Translations under genes and position numbers: made by a program | The notes under the pieces: generated by a model | Databases searched by the model: none | What the model was told of the DNA's origin: nothing | Seen by the model: only the letters and a program-made list of their open reading frames with translations | Origin: Rhodospirillaceae bacterium | GTDB lineage: Bacteria > Pseudomonadota > Alphaproteobacteria > Rhodospirillales > JABJKH01 | Direction: 5' to 3' | DNA: 64,000 nucleotides | NCBI GenBank assembly: GCA_018660465.1 | Contig: JABJKH010000084.1 | Span: forward strand, 1 to 64,000 | In this document: piece by piece, positions 41,990 to 49,995 of the stretch | Layout: each line of letters opens with the position of its first letter | Position numbering within the stretch: the stretch's first letter is position 1

Positions 41990-41991
41990 GC

Positions 41992-42744
41992 ATGGCTGGC
42001 CTTGAACTTACTGCTCCTCCCTCGTGGGAGGAGCAGGTTAAGGCGCAAATCCGCCGCCGCTATGATCGCATGGCGGCTGAGGATACATTTAGACCGGGTG
42101 CCGCCGAACGCGCGGTTTCGGTCGGTTACCCCCAAAACAAACTCAACAATCTGCCATCCGGTGTGGCAGATACCTATAGCGGTTGCGGCTATGGCTTGGC
42201 AGGTGTTGATCTGGCAGGCGTCAATCTTGCCGTCGATTTGGGATGTGGCGCTGGTTTGGATACGCTGCTTCTGGCGCAAGACTTGCCAGAAGATGCGAAA
42301 ATCATTGCCATCGACCTGGCCTCCGAAATGCTGCTAAGGGTTGGAGAAGGAGCAGACCTTATTAAGGGTGCGGCGATCTCCCTGCTGGCGAGCGATATCG
42401 AGTGCCTTCCCCTAAACAACAACATTGCCGACCTTGTAATTGCGAACGCGTCTCTGAATCTGACAATCTACAAAGAAGTGGCATTCAAGGAAATTATCCG
42501 TATCTTGCGGCCCGGCGGCAGGCTGGTTGCGCGCGATCTCATTCGCTTAGGCGAGCTTGACGTCGAACTTGCCCAAGACCCCGGCGCGTGGAATACATCC
42601 TTGGGCGGCGTGATGCTGGAAAACGAACTTGTCGATGCGGCGAGGCAGGCAGGATTTGACCAGCTCGATATCTCAGAACATACACCTTTCGGCCCCGTGA
42701 CCGCAGTCCGGCTGGAAGCAATTAAGGCGAAGGAAAATTTATGA
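41992..42744 (+). CDS. SAM-dependent methyltransferase (arsenite methyltransferase-like fold)
   Basis: A 250-residue class I methyltransferase. Motif I is AVDLGCGAGLDTLLLA, then IIAIDLASEMLLRV, DIECLPLNNNIADLVIANAS and ILRPGGRLVARDLI. The N-terminal part VKAQIRRRYDRMAAED recalls ArsM and related Cys-containing methyltransferases, though the Cys pattern of ArsM is not obvious; SGCGYGLAG is the only N-terminal Cys segment. The ATG is 2 nt after the phosphoesterase stop without a clear ribosome site, and an 11-bp perfect hairpin lies 19 nt into the gene. Its end overlaps the Rieske gene by 4 nt. Confidence 0.83.
   Translation: MAGLELTAPPSWEEQVKAQIRRRYDRMAAEDTFRPGAAERAVSVGYPQNKLNNLPSGVADTYSGCGYGLAGVDLAGVNLAVDLGCGAGLDTLLLAQDLPEDAKIIAIDLASEMLLRVGEGADLIKGAAISLLASDIECLPLNNNIADLVIANASLNLTIYKEVAFKEIIRILRPGGRLVARDLIRLGELDVELAQDPGAWNTSLGGVMLENELVDAARQAGFDQLDISEHTPFGPVTAVRLEAIKAKENL
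42011..42036 (+). promoter_or_regulatory. Perfect hairpin at the start of the methyltransferase gene
   Basis: CTGCTCCTCCC and GGGAGGAGCAG form an 11-bp stem around TCGT. It lies inside the coding sequence and near the start codon, where it could slow initiation or uncouple translation from the phosphoesterase gene. It also hides a Shine-Dalgarno-like GGGAGGAG. Confidence 0.5.
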
Positions 42745-43079
42745 CACAGGCAAAGCTCTGCGACTTGGAAGACATCGGCGAAGGAGAAGCCAAGGGCTTT
42801 ATCGGTCTCGTTGAGGGAAAGCAGCGAAATATTTTCGCTGTTCGGAAAGACGGAAATTACATCGTTTATCTAAACTTTTGCCCGCATGCCGGTGCATTGC
42901 TCGATCATATTCAGGGTAAATTCTTTAATGGGGATGGAACACTCTTGCGGTGTGGTATGCACGGGGCCTTGTTTAGAATTGAGGATGGCGAAGGCGTCGA
43001 TGGCCTCTGCGTTGGTGATCAGTTAACCAAACTACCGTCAGAGACCAAAGACGGCGGACTTTATATTGAGGAGACTTAA
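42741..43079 (+). CDS. Rieske [2Fe-2S] ferredoxin-like protein
   Basis: A 112-residue single Rieske domain. Cluster ligands are Cys47 and His49 (NFCPHAGALL) and Cys71 and His74 (LRCGMHGALF), that is CxH and CxxH. There is no membrane segment, so it is a soluble electron carrier or the small subunit of an oxygenase. It is coupled to the methyltransferase gene by a 4-nt overlap and precedes the deiodinase-like genes. No cognate reductase or Rieske oxygenase is adjacent. Confidence 0.9.
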   Translation: MTQAKLCDLEDIGEGEAKGFIGLVEGKQRNIFAVRKDGNYIVYLNFCPHAGALLDHIQGKFFNGDGTLLRCGMHGALFRIEDGEGVDGLCVGDQLTKLPSETKDGGLYIEET

Positions 43080-43096
43080 AAACAATTGTCCCATAG

Positions 43097-43116
43097 AATC
43101 GATTAAATTATCGATT
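43097..43116. promoter_or_regulatory. Palindrome in the spacer before the deiodinase-like genes
   Basis: AATCGAT and ATCGATT flank TAAATT to give a 7-bp inverted repeat in the 207-nt AT-rich spacer. The spacer probably holds the promoter of the two deiodinase-like genes; the palindrome may be an operator. The assignment is tentative. Confidence 0.3.
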
Positions 43117-43286
43117 TGATTTGAATTTCGATAAATTTCAGCCTATTTCTAGCGCAATTAGGGGAAAATGCCTTCACAAATCCGAGAGCCAGAGGTGTAA
43201 CCGCACGTCTATAAGGCTATAGTCTCGCCGGTCCAGTGTGCAGCTTATTCTAACAATTTCGAAGCAAGAGAATAGAGGGTTTTAAT

Positions 43287-44021
43287 ATGGCGGATGCAAA
43301 GCCAAAAATGGTTTATAACGCACCACGTTTTATGGTGAAACAATATGACTGGGACGTTTTCGTCGGGCCTGCTGCTGGTGATCCCGCAGTTGATACTACC
43401 CTGACAGACTTGGACACAGGCGAAGAAGTCAAAATTTCTGATTTTAAAGGAAAATGGCTGGTACTAGAGACCGGGTCCGCCACCTGTTCCATGTACACCA
43501 AGAACATCCCAGACATGAAAGCCATCGAGGACGACTTCCCCGATGTGGAATTCCGCCTGATCTATGTGCGTGAGGCACACCCCGGCGAACGACTGCACCA
43601 GCACCGTTCAATCGAAGAAAAAGTCGAAGCCGCCAAATTGTTGAAAGCGCGCTATGGCGAACACCGCAAAATCTTGGTTGATTCAATCAATGGTGGACAT
43701 CACCTAAAGTATGCCGCCATGCCCAACACGATGTATGTTATTCGCCCGGATGGCACAGTTCATTATCGCTGCAATTGGGCCACGGCTGAGGGACTACGCG
43801 AAGCATTGAGCGACCGCGAGAACCTTCATACGATGGAAAACGCCGACGTCAAAAGCCTGAAAGCATCGCGTGGGGTTTACACGTCGCTACGCACCATGTG
43901 GACGGGCGGGTTCCTCGCATTGATAGATTTCGTCAAGGCCGGCCCACAATTGGCCAAACGCCACAAGCTAGTCGATGACTACTACAAGAAACACGGCAAA
44001 TTTAAACAACAACCGAATTAA
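43287..44021 (+). CDS. Iodothyronine deiodinase-like thioredoxin-fold protein (Cys form), first of pair
   Basis: A 244-residue thioredoxin-fold protein. Residues 50-102 match the deiodinase pattern closely: FKGKWLVLETGSATCSMYTK with Cys67 at the place of the animal selenocysteine, then DVEFRLIYVREAHPGERLHQ, which corresponds to the YxxEAHP motif specific to this family. The later IRPDGTVHYRCNW is a redoxin-like strand with a further Cys. No signal peptide is seen. GAGGG lies before the ATG. Animal deiodinases remove iodine from thyroid hormones; bacterial relatives are largely uncharacterised and may be reductive dehalogenases or peroxidases. A close paralogue follows directly. Confidence 0.8.
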   Translation: MADAKPKMVYNAPRFMVKQYDWDVFVGPAAGDPAVDTTLTDLDTGEEVKISDFKGKWLVLETGSATCSMYTKNIPDMKAIEDDFPDVEFRLIYVREAHPGERLHQHRSIEEKVEAAKLLKARYGEHRKILVDSINGGHHLKYAAMPNTMYVIRPDGTVHYRCNWATAEGLREALSDRENLHTMENADVKSLKASRGVYTSLRTMWTGGFLALIDFVKAGPQLAKRHKLVDDYYKKHGKFKQQPN

Positions 44022-44047
44022 TAAAACAAATATGGGAAGGCTGGGGA

Positions 44048-44779
44048 ATGTCTGAAGAAGCTCAAACTCTGGATTACAACAACGCACGTTTCAAAGTTAA
44101 ATTATATAATTTTGAAATGTTTGTTGGTCCGGCTGCTGGCGAGGTCGCACCGGATTTCACGGTCACTGATTTAGCAACCGGTAATGACGTGAAGCTTTCC
44201 GACTTCAAAGGCAAGTGGACGGTTATCGAAACCGGGTCTTCGACGTGTTCCATGTACACCAAGAACATCGCCCGCATGAAAGAGGTCGTGGATCAATTCA
44301 CCGACGTTGAATTCTTACTGGTCTATGTGCGTGAAGCGCATCCTGGTGAACGCTTGCATCAGCATAAATCCATCGAAGAAAAGAAAAAGGCGGCAGCTTT
44401 AGTCGCCCCCCGGTACGGTGAACACCGGCGCGTTCTCGTCGATAGCTTTGAGGGCGATTTTCATCGCGCCTACGGTGCCATGCCGAACATCGTCTATATC
44501 ATCCGACCTGATGGCACCGTGCACTATCGCTGCAACTGGACGTCGGTGGATTTGGTTCGCGATGCGCTAAATGATCGCGAGAACTTACACACCCTTGAAA
44601 ATGCCCCCTTGGCAGAACTTCGCGCCACACGCGGCGCTTGGAACATGTTCAGAACCATGTACACGGGTGGAATCGTGGCGTTATGGGATTTTGTCAGGGC
44701 CGGGCCCGAAATTCTAAAGAAGCACCATCTCGTAGACGCTTACTATGAAGAACATGGGCGTTTTAAAAACACGCCCTAG
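44048..44779 (+). CDS. Iodothyronine deiodinase-like thioredoxin-fold protein (Cys form), second of pair
   Basis: A 243-residue paralogue of the preceding gene, collinear with it and more than half identical by eye. Cys67 lies in ETGSSTCSMYTKNIARM and the family motif in FLLVYVREAHPGERLHQHKS, which resembles the vertebrate segment LLVYIDEAHP even more than the first copy does. The last 60 residues (NMFRTMYTGGIVALWDFVRA) form an extension shared by both. It begins 26 nt after the first gene and its stop overlaps the convergent GntR gene by 4 nt. Confidence 0.8.
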   Translation: MSEEAQTLDYNNARFKVKLYNFEMFVGPAAGEVAPDFTVTDLATGNDVKLSDFKGKWTVIETGSSTCSMYTKNIARMKEVVDQFTDVEFLLVYVREAHPGERLHQHKSIEEKKKAAALVAPRYGEHRRVLVDSFEGDFHRAYGAMPNIVYIIRPDGTVHYRCNWTSVDLVRDALNDRENLHTLENAPLAELRATRGAWNMFRTMYTGGIVALWDFVRAGPEILKKHHLVDAYYEEHGRFKNTP

Positions 44780-45537
44780 GATTCAAAGAACTTCAAATCC
44801 GAGTTCAGAATAATATCTGCTGTCCGGTTATAGTGGGATAACATGATCCGGATGGCTTCGTCCGCGTTGCCGTCAATGGCAGCGTCCATAAGCAAACGAT
44901 GTTCTTTAAGTGAATCCCGTTCGATAAAACCAGCTTCATCAGCAAGTTGGCAATAACGGCTCGCCTGATCATACAACTGAGCACAAAAGCCGAGCATCCA
45001 ATGGGAATTGCATCCATCAATGAGGGTCATATGAAAGGCGCGATGTAATTCGGACCATTTGGCATTTGGCGTTTTACTCTGGTCATCCAAATACCGTTCT
45101 GTGCGCGAAAGATGGTGGAATGACAAGACCACCTGCTCTTCCCATTCGACAGTCCGATTGCGAATGGATTCCCTTAAAGCCACTTCTTCCAACCAGCAAC
45201 GAGTACGGATAAGTTCTTCCAAACAGCCCTTGCTGACGTTGGCGACGCTAAACCCTTTTTGGTCTTCACGAATAACGAACCCATCGACAGAAAGCCTGTT
45301 CAAGGCTTCCCGCAAGGGGCTGTTGCCTACATCATAGCGACCGCGTAGCGAATCAGAACGCAACTTTTCTCCCGGTGCTAAGTCCCCGCTAAGAATATCC
45401 TGGCGCAAATGATCGTAGACAGACGTCGCCAATGTCCCCGGATGTGACGCGGAATCTTCGTTCCCAGATAAGGCGTTTTTTAACTCGTTCATCTGTTTTA
45501 CCGTGGCTAAATGGGATGATTGAAAAATAAGGTACAC
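44776..45537 (-). CDS. GntR-family (FadR/FCD) transcriptional regulator
   Basis: A 253-residue regulator. The winged helix-turn-helix is at about 38-105 (SVYDHLRQDILSGDLAPGEK, then GNSPLREALNRLSVDGFV), followed by the helical FCD ligand domain containing LHRAFHMTLIDGCNSHWML and the EHRLLMDAAIDGNADEAI segment, with the His/Asp ligands for a metal-bound carboxylate. The GTG start lies in a palindrome; an ATG 45 nt downstream (MNELKN) is a good alternative. It is divergent from the TRAP transporter operon, which it most likely controls. Confidence 0.9.
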   Translation of the reverse strand: MYLIFQSSHLATVKQMNELKNALSGNEDSASHPGTLATSVYDHLRQDILSGDLAPGEKLRSDSLRGRYDVGNSPLREALNRLSVDGFVIREDQKGFSVANVSKGCLEELIRTRCWLEEVALRESIRNRTVEWEEQVVLSFHHLSRTERYLDDQSKTPNAKWSELHRAFHMTLIDGCNSHWMLGFCAQLYDQASRYCQLADEAGFIERDSLKEHRLLMDAAIDGNADEAIRIMLSHYNRTADIILNSDLKFFES

Positions 45538-45551
45538 CTATATGCTGTACC
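45531..45551. promoter_or_regulatory. Candidate GntR operator
   Basis: GGTACA and TGTACC form a 6-bp inverted repeat with a 9-nt centre in the GntR-TRAP intergenic region. The half site resembles the GTAC-type sites of FadR-subfamily regulators. It overlaps the upstream GTG of the regulator, which fits autoregulation and a start further downstream. Confidence 0.4.
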
Positions 45552-45632
45552 CGGCCAATCTTTATGTGAATCAGCAACTAATCTTTACCGGAATTGTATG
45601 TGCCATACTTTTGCCAAAATATCGAACATAAT

Positions 45633-45660
45633 TTGACAATACTGAGAATCTAGATATTTT
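45633..45660 (+). promoter_or_regulatory. Promoter of the TRAP transporter operon
   Basis: TTGACA is followed after 16 nt by TATTTT, giving a plausible sigma70 promoter about 50 nt before the binding-protein gene. Confidence 0.45.
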
Positions 45661-45707
45661 TGAGCGTCTAACAAATCACAAATCAACAGAAATTCCTTGG
45701 AGGCTCC

Positions 45708-46799
45708 ATGTTTCGCAATAAAACAATGACAAAAGTTTCGTTCTCGGTCCTGGCAGCTGCCGCTGTCACCGTGATCGGACTGTCCTCACCGGCCCATGCT
45801 ACGAAAACCATCGAGCTGACGGCCATTGACGGTTATCCAACCAAAGCCAGTTGGGTCAACAGATTTCAGAAATTCTACATTCCGAATATCGATAAGGCGC
45901 TGGCAAAAACCGGCAACTACAAGATTAAATGGAATCAGGCTTGGGGCGGACAAATCGTCAAGCCTAAGCACGTTCTTGAAGGTCTTCAAAAAGGTCTTGG
46001 CGACATTGGTGTCGTTACCACCGTGTTCCACCCTGATAAAGTTCCGATGCAGGGCGTCGCTTATAACACACCCTTCGTTTCGACCGATGGTGGCCTGATT
46101 TCCAAAACTGTTGATGACATGGCCAATAAGTTCCCAAAAATGAAGGGTGCTTGGAAGAAGTACAATCAACATTATCTGACAAACTTGGTGGTTCTTGATA
46201 CGTACAACATGTTCACCAGGAAGAAAATTTCCAACCCCGCCGATCTCAAAGGATTGAAGATCGCTGGCGCCGGTGCCAACTTGAAGTGGCTTAAAGGCTT
46301 AGGCGCAGTTGGTGTTGGTGGTAGCTTGGTTGGTTACTACAACAAATTGAAGACCGGCGTTGTTGACGGCGCGATCGTTTGGGTCGAAGCAGCGGCTGGT
46401 AAGTTCAAACTGGTCCAAGTTGCTCCTTACATGCTGGATGCCAGGATGGGCGCTGTGAACTCCAAGGCGATTACCGTCAATAGCAAGACCTGGGCCAAGC
46501 TTCCTGCGGAAGTGCAGAAAGTTCTTCAGGACGAAGGTATCAAATACCGGGTTCACATGGCTGGTTTCGCGATGAAGAAGGCCGCAAAAATGAAGAAGGT
46601 CTTTGTGAAAAAGAAGGGCACGATTGTCCCCGTAAGCGAAGATGCACGTATGGCTTGGGCCAAAGGCATGCCTTCGGTTGGTAAGCAGTGGGCTGCTTCA
46701 TTGGACAAGAAGGGCCTGCCGGGTACGGCTGCTCTGAAGTTCTACATGGATGCCATGCGGGCTGGCAATCAGCCAATCCTTCGTCATTGGGACAAATAA
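45708..46799 (+). CDS. TRAP transporter substrate-binding protein (DctP family)
   Basis: A 363-residue periplasmic binding protein. The signal peptide is residues 1-31 (VSFSVLAAAAVTVIGLSS core, cleavage after AHA). Mature segments typical of DctP are KYNQHYLTNLVVLDTYNMFT, NPADLKGLKIAGAGANLKWL with the substrate-carboxylate Arg/Lys region, and YYNKLKTGVVDGAIVWVEAA. TTGGAGG precedes the ATG. The DctQ and DctM genes follow after paired hairpins. Substrate is unknown, likely an organic acid sensed by the divergent GntR regulator. Confidence 0.9.
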   Translation: MFRNKTMTKVSFSVLAAAAVTVIGLSSPAHATKTIELTAIDGYPTKASWVNRFQKFYIPNIDKALAKTGNYKIKWNQAWGGQIVKPKHVLEGLQKGLGDIGVVTTVFHPDKVPMQGVAYNTPFVSTDGGLISKTVDDMANKFPKMKGAWKKYNQHYLTNLVVLDTYNMFTRKKISNPADLKGLKIAGAGANLKWLKGLGAVGVGGSLVGYYNKLKTGVVDGAIVWVEAAAGKFKLVQVAPYMLDARMGAVNSKAITVNSKTWAKLPAEVQKVLQDEGIKYRVHMAGFAMKKAAKMKKVFVKKKGTIVPVSEDARMAWAKGMPSVGKQWAASLDKKGLPGTAALKFYMDAMRAGNQPILRHWDK

Positions 46800-46808
46800 G
46801 AGTATCTT

Positions 46809-46829
46809 TTCGGACACTTTAGGTCCGAA
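46809..46829 (+). terminator. First hairpin after the TRAP binding-protein gene
   Basis: TTCGGAC and GTCCGAA form a 7-bp stem with a 7-nt loop 10 nt after the stop. It works with a second, stronger hairpin just downstream. Confidence 0.55.
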
Positions 46830-46845
46830 TAGCTGATAACGTGAA

Positions 46846-46869
46846 GGGCGCCGCCGATTGGTGGCGCCC
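46846..46869 (+). terminator. Second hairpin after the TRAP binding-protein gene
   Basis: GGGCGCCGCC and GGTGGCGCCC pair over 10 bp with one G-U pair and a GATT loop. A TATTTTTA stretch follows a few bases later, so partial termination is likely, giving more binding protein than membrane subunits. Confidence 0.65.
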
Positions 46870-46919
46870 CGAGCGTATTTTTACCATCTCATAAAAATTA
46901 GTATTCTAGGTCCCCGAGC

Positions 46920-47477
46920 ATGCTCGAACAATTTGGCGCAACCTTTAATAAGGGATTGGATTGGGTTCTCTCGATCCTAAATACCGCAGGAACGATTTGG
47001 GTATTTGCGCTGACGGCCCTAATTAACGCGGATGTTTTTGGTCGTAATATTTTGCTATCTCCCGTTGTCGGCGTCATCGAGATGATCGAACTGTCGCTGA
47101 TCGGCATCGTGTTTCTTCAGTTGGGGGACGCGACCCGCAAGGGGCGGATGACCCGATCAGACGGTTTTCTAAATCTTATTAGCCGCAAAAGCCCAGCGTG
47201 GGGACATCGGCTATCCGGCCTGTGGGATGTAACGGGGGCTCTGTTCTTCGGCGTTATTCTTTACGGAAGCTGGCCCATACTCGTTCAGTCATGGGTAGAA
47301 AACTTTTATAAGGGTGATGAGGGCCGCTTTACCGCGCCCACGTGGCCAATCAAATTGATCATTATCATTGGCTGCGTTATCACCATGCTTCATTTTATCC
47401 GCATGGCGCTGCATCATTTTCGCGCACGGCAGCCTGAAGATGTTTCTTCAGACGCCCCCGCATTATCAACCGATTAG
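46920..47477 (+). CDS. TRAP transporter small permease (DctQ family)
   Basis: A 185-residue inner-membrane protein with four hydrophobic segments, about residues 17-37 (LSILNTAGTIWVFALTALIN), 48-68 (VVGVIEMIELSLIGIVFLQL), 95-120 and 140-160. The GRNILLSPVVGVIEMIE loop is typical for DctQ. No clear ribosome site precedes the ATG. It partners with DctM, encoded 12 nt downstream. Confidence 0.88.
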   Translation: MLEQFGATFNKGLDWVLSILNTAGTIWVFALTALINADVFGRNILLSPVVGVIEMIELSLIGIVFLQLGDATRKGRMTRSDGFLNLISRKSPAWGHRLSGLWDVTGALFFGVILYGSWPILVQSWVENFYKGDEGRFTAPTWPIKLIIIIGCVITMLHFIRMALHHFRARQPEDVSSDAPALSTD

Positions 47478-47489
47478 GACGTAAGCTTT

Positions 47490-48863
47490 ATGGAACCGGT
47501 TTCAATTGGTATTAGCTCGGTCGTCCTTATTGTCGTCCTGATCTATCTTGGGCTCTACATTCCAGTCGCATTGGGGTTGGTTTCCTTTCTCGGTGTCTTA
47601 ATCATGAAGGGCGGCATTACGCTGCCCATCAACCTGCTGAGCCTGGCCGTCGCCGACACGGTTTCACATTCAGTCTTCGCGACGATACCGTTGTTTTCTT
47701 TAATGGGATTACTGGTCAGCAAATCTGGTCTCGGGAAAGACGTCTACGAAGTTGCCAACTTCTTCTTTTACAAAGTTCGCGGTGGTCTCGGCATCGCCAC
47801 AGTTGCCGCGAATGCCATCTTTGCAGCGATTACCGGCTCCTCCATTGCGTCGGCTTCAGTATTCACCAAGGTTTCTGTCCCTGAGATGCGGCGCTTTAAT
47901 TATACCGCTATGTTCTCCGTCGGCGTGGTCGCAGGGTCTTCCGTGCTTGGCATGTTGATTCCGCCAAGTGCCATGCTGATTATTTACTCCATCGTCGCCG
48001 AGCAATCGGTCGGTGAAATGTTCATTGCAGGCATTGTCCCCGGTATAGTTTTAACGATTGCCTACTGCCTGTTGATCGTCGTGATGTCGTATGTCGCACC
48101 AAAGTTCGTAGGCGGCACAGGCGTGGAAATCCCCGAAGAAGAATGGGAACATTTTTCAGTACTCGGCGTGACAAAAAAACTGTTCCCGGTTGGTGTTCTA
48201 ATCGTTGTGGTCTTGGGCGGCATTTATTCAGGCATTGTTACTCCTGTTGAAGCCGGTGCCGCCGGATCAACGGTTGCGCTGGTCATTGCCCTGCTAAAAA
48301 GAAGCATCGATTGGCGCGGATTTTGGGAAGTCCTGATGGATACAGGCCACATAACAGCATCGATCCTCTTCCTGATCATTGCGGCATCGATGTACAGTCG
48401 CATGCTGGGAGTCGCCGGGCTACCGACGTTATTCGGCGAGTGGCTCGTCGAACAGGAAATGACTGTCCCGCTTCTCATGACCATGGTCGTCGTCATGTTT
48501 GTTTTATTGGGCACCGTGATCGATACCGCCTCCATGATCCTGATTGTCGTGCCGCTGTTCCTGCCAGTGTTGGATAACTTAGACCTGAGCATGGTGTGGT
48601 TCGGCATCATCGCCGTGATCGCTGCCGAAATTGGATTGCTGACCCCGCCCTTGGGGATATCGGTGTTTGTCATCAAGAGCACCCTCGACGACAAATCGAT
48701 CACGTTGTTTGAAATATTCGCCGGCGCATTTCCGTTCGCCGTCACCATGCTGCTGGTGCTGATCTTGCTGATCGCGTTCCCGGATCTCAGTCTTTATCTG
48801 GTGGATAACAATCCCGGAACTGACTTTTTGGAATACCTAGGGATACTTACGCCAGAGAAGTAA
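47490..48863 (+). CDS. TRAP transporter large permease (DctM family)
   Basis: A 457-residue membrane protein with about twelve hydrophobic segments. DctM markers are LFSLMGLLVSKSGLGKDVYE, ATVAANAIFAAITGSSIASA, GVVAGSSVLGMLIPPSAMLI and EIGLLTPPLGISVFVIKS. The GSSIASA and TPPLG segments belong to the ion-transporter core that couples import to a sodium or proton gradient. Its final codons run into a 14-nt tandem repeat. Confidence 0.92.
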   Translation: MEPVSIGISSVVLIVVLIYLGLYIPVALGLVSFLGVLIMKGGITLPINLLSLAVADTVSHSVFATIPLFSLMGLLVSKSGLGKDVYEVANFFFYKVRGGLGIATVAANAIFAAITGSSIASASVFTKVSVPEMRRFNYTAMFSVGVVAGSSVLGMLIPPSAMLIIYSIVAEQSVGEMFIAGIVPGIVLTIAYCLLIVVMSYVAPKFVGGTGVEIPEEEWEHFSVLGVTKKLFPVGVLIVVVLGGIYSGIVTPVEAGAAGSTVALVIALLKRSIDWRGFWEVLMDTGHITASILFLIIAASMYSRMLGVAGLPTLFGEWLVEQEMTVPLLMTMVVVMFVLLGTVIDTASMILIVVPLFLPVLDNLDLSMVWFGIIAVIAAEIGLLTPPLGISVFVIKSTLDDKSITLFEIFAGAFPFAVTMLLVLILLIAFPDLSLYLVDNNPGTDFLEYLGILTPEK

Positions 48864-48906
48864 CATAAGCGAAGTAACATAAGCGAAGTAACATAAGAGA
48901 AGTAAG
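48857..48906. repeat. 14-nt tandem repeat over the DctM stop codon
   Basis: Three and a half units of GAAGTAACATAAGC. The DctM stop codon TAA lies in the first unit, and each later unit holds further stops. The repeat fills the space up to the stop of the convergent fbp gene. Confidence 0.9.
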
Positions 48907-48907
48907 T

Positions 48908-49921
48908 TTAGGCGTCAGATTCCGCGTGGTAGCTGACAACTTGTTCGACTTCATTTTTCGACCCCATAATCACCGGCACTCGTTGGTGTAGCTTTTCCGG
49001 CTGCACATCCATAATGCGTTGGCGTCCTGTTGAAGCCAGACCACCCGCCTGTTCAACGATAAACGACATCGGGTTGGCTTCATACATTAGTCGCAGCTTG
49101 CCACCTTGCTTTTGAATTTTACTATCCATGGGGTACATGAAGATACCGCCGCGGCTCAAAATTCGATGGACGTCGGCAACCATTGAGGCCACCCAACGCA
49201 TATTAAAGTTTTTACCCCGAGGCCCCGTTTCACCTGCCAAGCATTCGTCCACATAGCGTTTGACTGGTGCTTCCCAGAACCGCGCATTGGAGGCATTTAT
49301 TGCGTATTCTTGTGTATCTTCAGGGATTTTAATATCGGGATGGGTCAGGATGAAGTCACCAACGTTACGGTCCAACGTAAACCCATTCACGCCATTGCCG
49401 GTGGTCACCACCAACATGGTCGACGGCCCATAAAGCGCATACCCGCCGCAGACTTGCTCTGTGCCCGGCTGCATGAAATCTGCTGCTGTAGGTTGGTCAA
49501 TTCCGTCTGGACACTTCAGCACAGAAAATATACTGCCGACCGAGACATTGACGTCAATGTTTGATGATCCATCGAGAGGATCGAAAACCAACAAGTATTT
49601 TCCTAAAGGATATTCTGCCGGAATCTGATAAATATCATCCATTTCCTCCGACGCCATAGCCGCCAAATTTCCGCCCGGAATATTCGCTTGAATGAAAACC
49701 TCGTTCGACAGCACATCCAGTGTCTTCTGGGTCTCCCCTTGAATGTTTTCCGTCCCGGCACTGCCCAACACGCCAATTAACGCGCCGTGATTAACCTGAT
49801 CGGAGATCACTTTGCACGCAGTCGCGATATCACTCATTAACAGGGTAAAATCCCCGCTGGCCCCTAGGCGGCGCTGTTCCTCAAGATTGAAATGCATAAA
49901 GGTCTTTGGGATGTCCGACAT
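48908..49921 (-). CDS. fbp: Fructose-1,6-bisphosphatase class 1
   Basis: A 337-residue enzyme converting fructose 1,6-bisphosphate to fructose 6-phosphate in gluconeogenesis or the Calvin cycle. The metal site is in [20 protein letters not shown], the substrate site in [20 protein letters not shown], and [19 protein letters not shown] is the usual C-terminal motif. The start is the ATG of MSDIPKT; a TTG 9 nt upstream is the alternative. No Calvin-cycle genes are near, so a gluconeogenic role in growth on organic acids fits the transporter-rich context. Confidence 0.95.
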   Translation of the reverse strand: MSDIPKTFMHFNLEEQRRLGASGDFTLLMSDIATACKVISDQVNHGALIGVLGSAGTENIQGETQKTLDVLSNEVFIQANIPGGNLAAMASEEMDDIYQIPAEYPLGKYLLVFDPLDGSSNIDVNVSVGSIFSVLKCPDGIDQPTAADFMQPGTEQVCGGYALYGPSTMLVVTTGNGVNGFTLDRNVGDFILTHPDIKIPEDTQEYAINASNARFWEAPVKRYVDECLAGETGPRGKNFNMRWVASMVADVHRILSRGGIFMYPMDSKIQKQGGKLRLMYEANPMSFIVEQAGGLASTGRQRIMDVQPEKLHQRVPVIMGSKNEVEQVVSYHAESDA

Positions 49922-49995
49922 GGTCTCCAAATCTCTTAATCTGTTAAATATTCCCTAGCCCTTGGTTTAATCCGCCAGTGCCCTGATGGCAAATT

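Noticed and set aside
41908-41991. Upstream extension of the methyltransferase.
   Set aside because: It overlaps the phosphoesterase gene out of frame; the extra residues do not resemble a methyltransferase N-terminus.
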